A stretch of 7,372 nucleotides of DNA from Streptomyces bikiniensis (GTDB lineage Bacteria > Actinomycetota > Actinomycetes > Streptomycetales > Streptomycetaceae), in the NCBI GenBank assembly GCA_000716465.1, contig JNWL01000090.1, positions 1 through 7,372 of the forward strand, given 5' to 3'. Position 1 is the first letter of the stretch, and every line of letters starts with the position of its first letter. Below the pieces are notes generated by a model, which saw only the letters and a program-made list of their open reading frames with translations, did not search any database and had not been told where the DNA came from. The translations under genes and the position numbers were made by a program. Of the stretch, positions 5,486 to 7,372 are shown piece after piece.

Positions 5486-7328
5486 GTCTCCACCGTACGG
5501 GCGAACTGGGCCGCGTGCAGCCGGGCGTACGCGCCCCCGGCGGCGAGCAGCTCCTCGTGGGTGCCCTGCTCGGCGATCGCGCCGCGCTCCATCACCAGGA
5601 TGGTGTCGGCGTCGCGGATCGTGGAGAGCCGGTGGGCGACGACGAAGCTGGTGCGGCCCGCGCGCAGCGAGGACATGCCCTGCTGGACGAGGAGTTCGGT
5701 GCGGGTGTCGACGGAGCTGGTGGCCTCGTCGAGGACGAGGACCACCGGGTCGGAGAGGAAGGCGCGGGCGAGGGTGACGAGCTGCTTCTCGCCGGCGCTG
5801 AGGCCGCCGCCGTCCTCGTCCAGGACGGTGTCGTAGCCGTCGGGCAGGGTGCGGACGAACCGGTCGGCGCGGGCGGCCTCCGCCGCCGCGACGATCCGCT
5901 CGCGGGAGACCTCGCCGGGGACCCCGTAGGCGATGTTCTCGGCGATGGTGCCGCCGAAGAGCCAGGTGTCCTGGAGGACCATGCCGGTGTGGGAACGCAG
6001 CTCCTCCCGGGTCATCGCGGCCGTGTCGACGCCGTCGAGGGTGATCCGGCCGCCGGTCGGCTCGTGGAAGCGCATCAACAGGTTGACCAGGGTCGTCTTG
6101 CCTGCGCCCGTGGGGCCGACGACGGCGACGGTCCGGCCGGGCTCGACGGTCAGGGACAGGTCCTCGATCAGCGGCCGGTCGGGGTCGTGGCGGAAGGAGA
6201 CCCCCTCGAAGGAGACACGGCCGCGCACCGGTCCGGGCCGCAGGGGCGCGGCCGGGTCGGGGGCCTCCTCCTCGGCGTCGAGGAGGTCGAAGACCCGCTC
6301 GGCGGAGGCCACCCCGGACTGGAGCAGGTTGGCCATGGCGGCGATCTGGGTGACGGGGCCGTTGAACTCGTACGAGTACTGGACGAAGGCCTGCACGTCC
6401 CCGACGGTGAGCGTGCCGCTCGCCACCCGCAGTCCGCCGACCACGGCGACGGCCACGTAGGTGAGGTTGCCGACGAAGGTCAGGGCGGGCTGGATGAAGC
6501 CGGAGACGAACTGGGCGCGGAAGCTCGCCCGGTACAGCTCCTCGCCCAGTTCGTCGAAGCGGCGCACGGCCTCCTCGCGCCGTCCGAAGGCGACGACCTC
6601 GGTGTGGCCGGTGACCATCTCCTCGACGTGGCCGCCGAGCCGGCCCGTGACCGCCCACTGCTTCACGAACTGCGGCTGGGCGCGCCGTGCGACGAGGGCG
6701 GCGACGGCGAGGGAGACGGGGACGGTGGCGAGGGCGACGAGGGCGAGCGGCGGGGAGATCCAGAACATCATCGCGAGGACGCCGACCAGGGTGAGCAGGG
6801 CGCGCACCATCTGGCTGAAGGCCTGCTGGAGGGTCTGGGTGATGTTGTCGATGTCGTTGGTGGTGCGGGAGAGGACCTCGCCGCGCGGCTGCCGGTCGAG
6901 GTGGGAGAGGGGCAGCCGGGCCAGCTTGTGCTGGGCCCGTTCGCGCAGCCGGTGCCCGGCGCGCTGGACGACGGTGGTGGCGATCCGCTGCTGGAGCCAG
7001 ATGAAGACGGAGGAGCCGAGGACGACGGCGGCGGAGAGGGCGAGGACCCGGCCGACGGCCGCGAAGTCGACCCCGGCGGGGCGGGTGACGCCGGTGACGA
7101 CGAGGTCGGTGGCGCGACCGAGGAAGAGGGGGGCGAGGACGGAGAGGGCGACGCCGGCGGCTCCGGCGGTGAGCAGGGCGGCCAGGAGGGCCCGGTCGGG
7201 GGCGAGGGTGCGCAGGAGGCGGAGGCCGGAGGTGCGGAAGGCGAGGGAGCGTTCGAGGGAGGGGGTGCCGGGGCCGGAACCGGGTCCGGTCTGCGGCGGG
7301 GGTCCGGTGCGGGCGGGGGCGGTGGGAG
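5482..7328 (-). CDS. ABC exporter, fused permease/ATPase half-transporter, N-terminus missing
   Basis: Type I ABC exporter half (transmembrane domain followed by ATPase); 614 residues are visible and the start lies beyond the contig end. After a Pro/Gly-rich N-terminal tail come transmembrane segments at about 43-66, 93-112, 172-190 and 192-209 with later pairs, including the FIQPALTFVGNLTYVAVAVVGG region. The nucleotide-binding domain has Walker A GPTGAGKT (404-411; 6094-6117), Q-loop Gln452, signature LSAGE (509-513; a variant of LSGGQ), Walker B VVLVLDE with the catalytic Glu534, D-loop SSVDT and switch His565. This half therefore looks catalytically competent. Actinobacterial exporters of this type are often encoded as adjacent pairs forming heterodimers, so a partner gene may lie just upstream beyond the break. 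The substrate cannot be read from the sequence. It overlaps the CutA-GGCT gene by 4 bases. Frame and reading were confirmed by translating through 7326; the frame then enters the adapter and meets a stop there. Confidence 0.93.
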
Positions 7329-7372
7329 CTGTCTCTTATACACATCTGACGCTGCCGACGAGCGATCTAGTG
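7329..7372. other. Illumina Nextera adapter contamination at contig end
   Basis: Bases 7329-7347 read CTGTCTCTTATACACATCT, the 19-bp Tn5 mosaic end used in Nextera libraries. Bases 7348-7361 are GACGCTGCCGACGA, the reverse complement of the Nextera read 1 primer tail. Bases 7362-7369 are GCGATCTA, the reverse complement of the i5 index TAGATCGC (index 501), and GTG at 7370-7372 begins the P5 sequence. The 44 bases are artificial, and genomic sequence ends at 7328. Confidence 0.98.

Noticed and set aside
1..7328. CRISPR arrays, tRNA or rRNA genes, insertion sequences, phage genes
   Set aside because: None seen. The only repeats are the short ones listed, and no transposase, integrase or structural RNA pattern was found.
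6768..7343. Minus-strand Pro/Ser-rich frame beginning MYKRQ
   Set aside because: It starts inside the Nextera mosaic end and is out of frame with the ABC transmembrane domain. It is an adapter and high-GC artefact.
4763..7345. One 860-residue minus-strand frame running through the ABC gene and ending as CutA-GGCT
   Set aside because: Only the last 240 codons are coding. The upstream part is Arg/Pro-rich shadow sequence out of frame with the clear ABC transporter, and its first residues (MCIRDS) are adapter sequence.
7329..7347. Tn5 mosaic end as evidence of a real transposon
   Set aside because: It is followed by the Nextera primer tail, an index and P5 sequence, so it comes from library preparation and not from a genomic Tn5 insertion.

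Overview
The very high GC content, the near-exclusive G or C at third codon positions, GTG starts, tightly packed genes and the protein families all point to a Streptomyces chromosome or a close actinobacterial relative. The window looks like the end of a draft assembly contig, because its last 44 bases are an Illumina Nextera sequencing adapter and not genomic DNA.

Layout, left to right. (1) 1-373, minus: an unrecognised proline-rich protein with pentapeptide repeats, cut off by the left window edge. (2) 463-936, minus: a small GNAT-family N-acetyltransferase. (3) 937-1012: a compact, comparatively AT-rich divergent promoter region with a small palindrome; both flanking genes look leaderless. 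(4) 1013-1735 and 1765-2451, plus: a two-gene unit of an AqpS-like aquaporin and a membrane-anchored SanA/YdcF (DUF218) protein. (5) 2469-2558: a hairpin that may be a terminator, then a possible GlnR-type nitrogen-control site. (6) 2559-4640, plus: a single-gene assimilatory nitrate reductase catalytic subunit (nasA type). (7) 4611-4774: four degenerate copies of a 40-43 bp tandem repeat that start inside the 3' end of nasA and run into the 3' end of the convergent gene. (8) 5485-4763, minus: an unusual in-frame fusion of a CutA1 domain and a gamma-glutamylcyclotransferase-like domain, overlapping the ABC gene upstream by 4 bases. (9) 7328-5482, minus: an almost complete type I ABC exporter half-transporter, whose N-terminus is lost at the contig end. 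(10) 7329-7372: the adapter.

The genes do not form one obvious pathway. Two themes can be inferred: nitrogen assimilation (nasA with a possible GlnR box) and envelope, metal or metalloid handling (the AqpS-like channel, SanA, and the ABC exporter coupled to CutA-GGCT). I see no mobile element, CRISPR array, tRNA or rRNA. I do not see a clearly new multi-gene system. The items most worth checking are the CutA-GGCT fusion, the repeat array between the convergent genes, the aquaporin's altered pore motifs and the adapter at the end.
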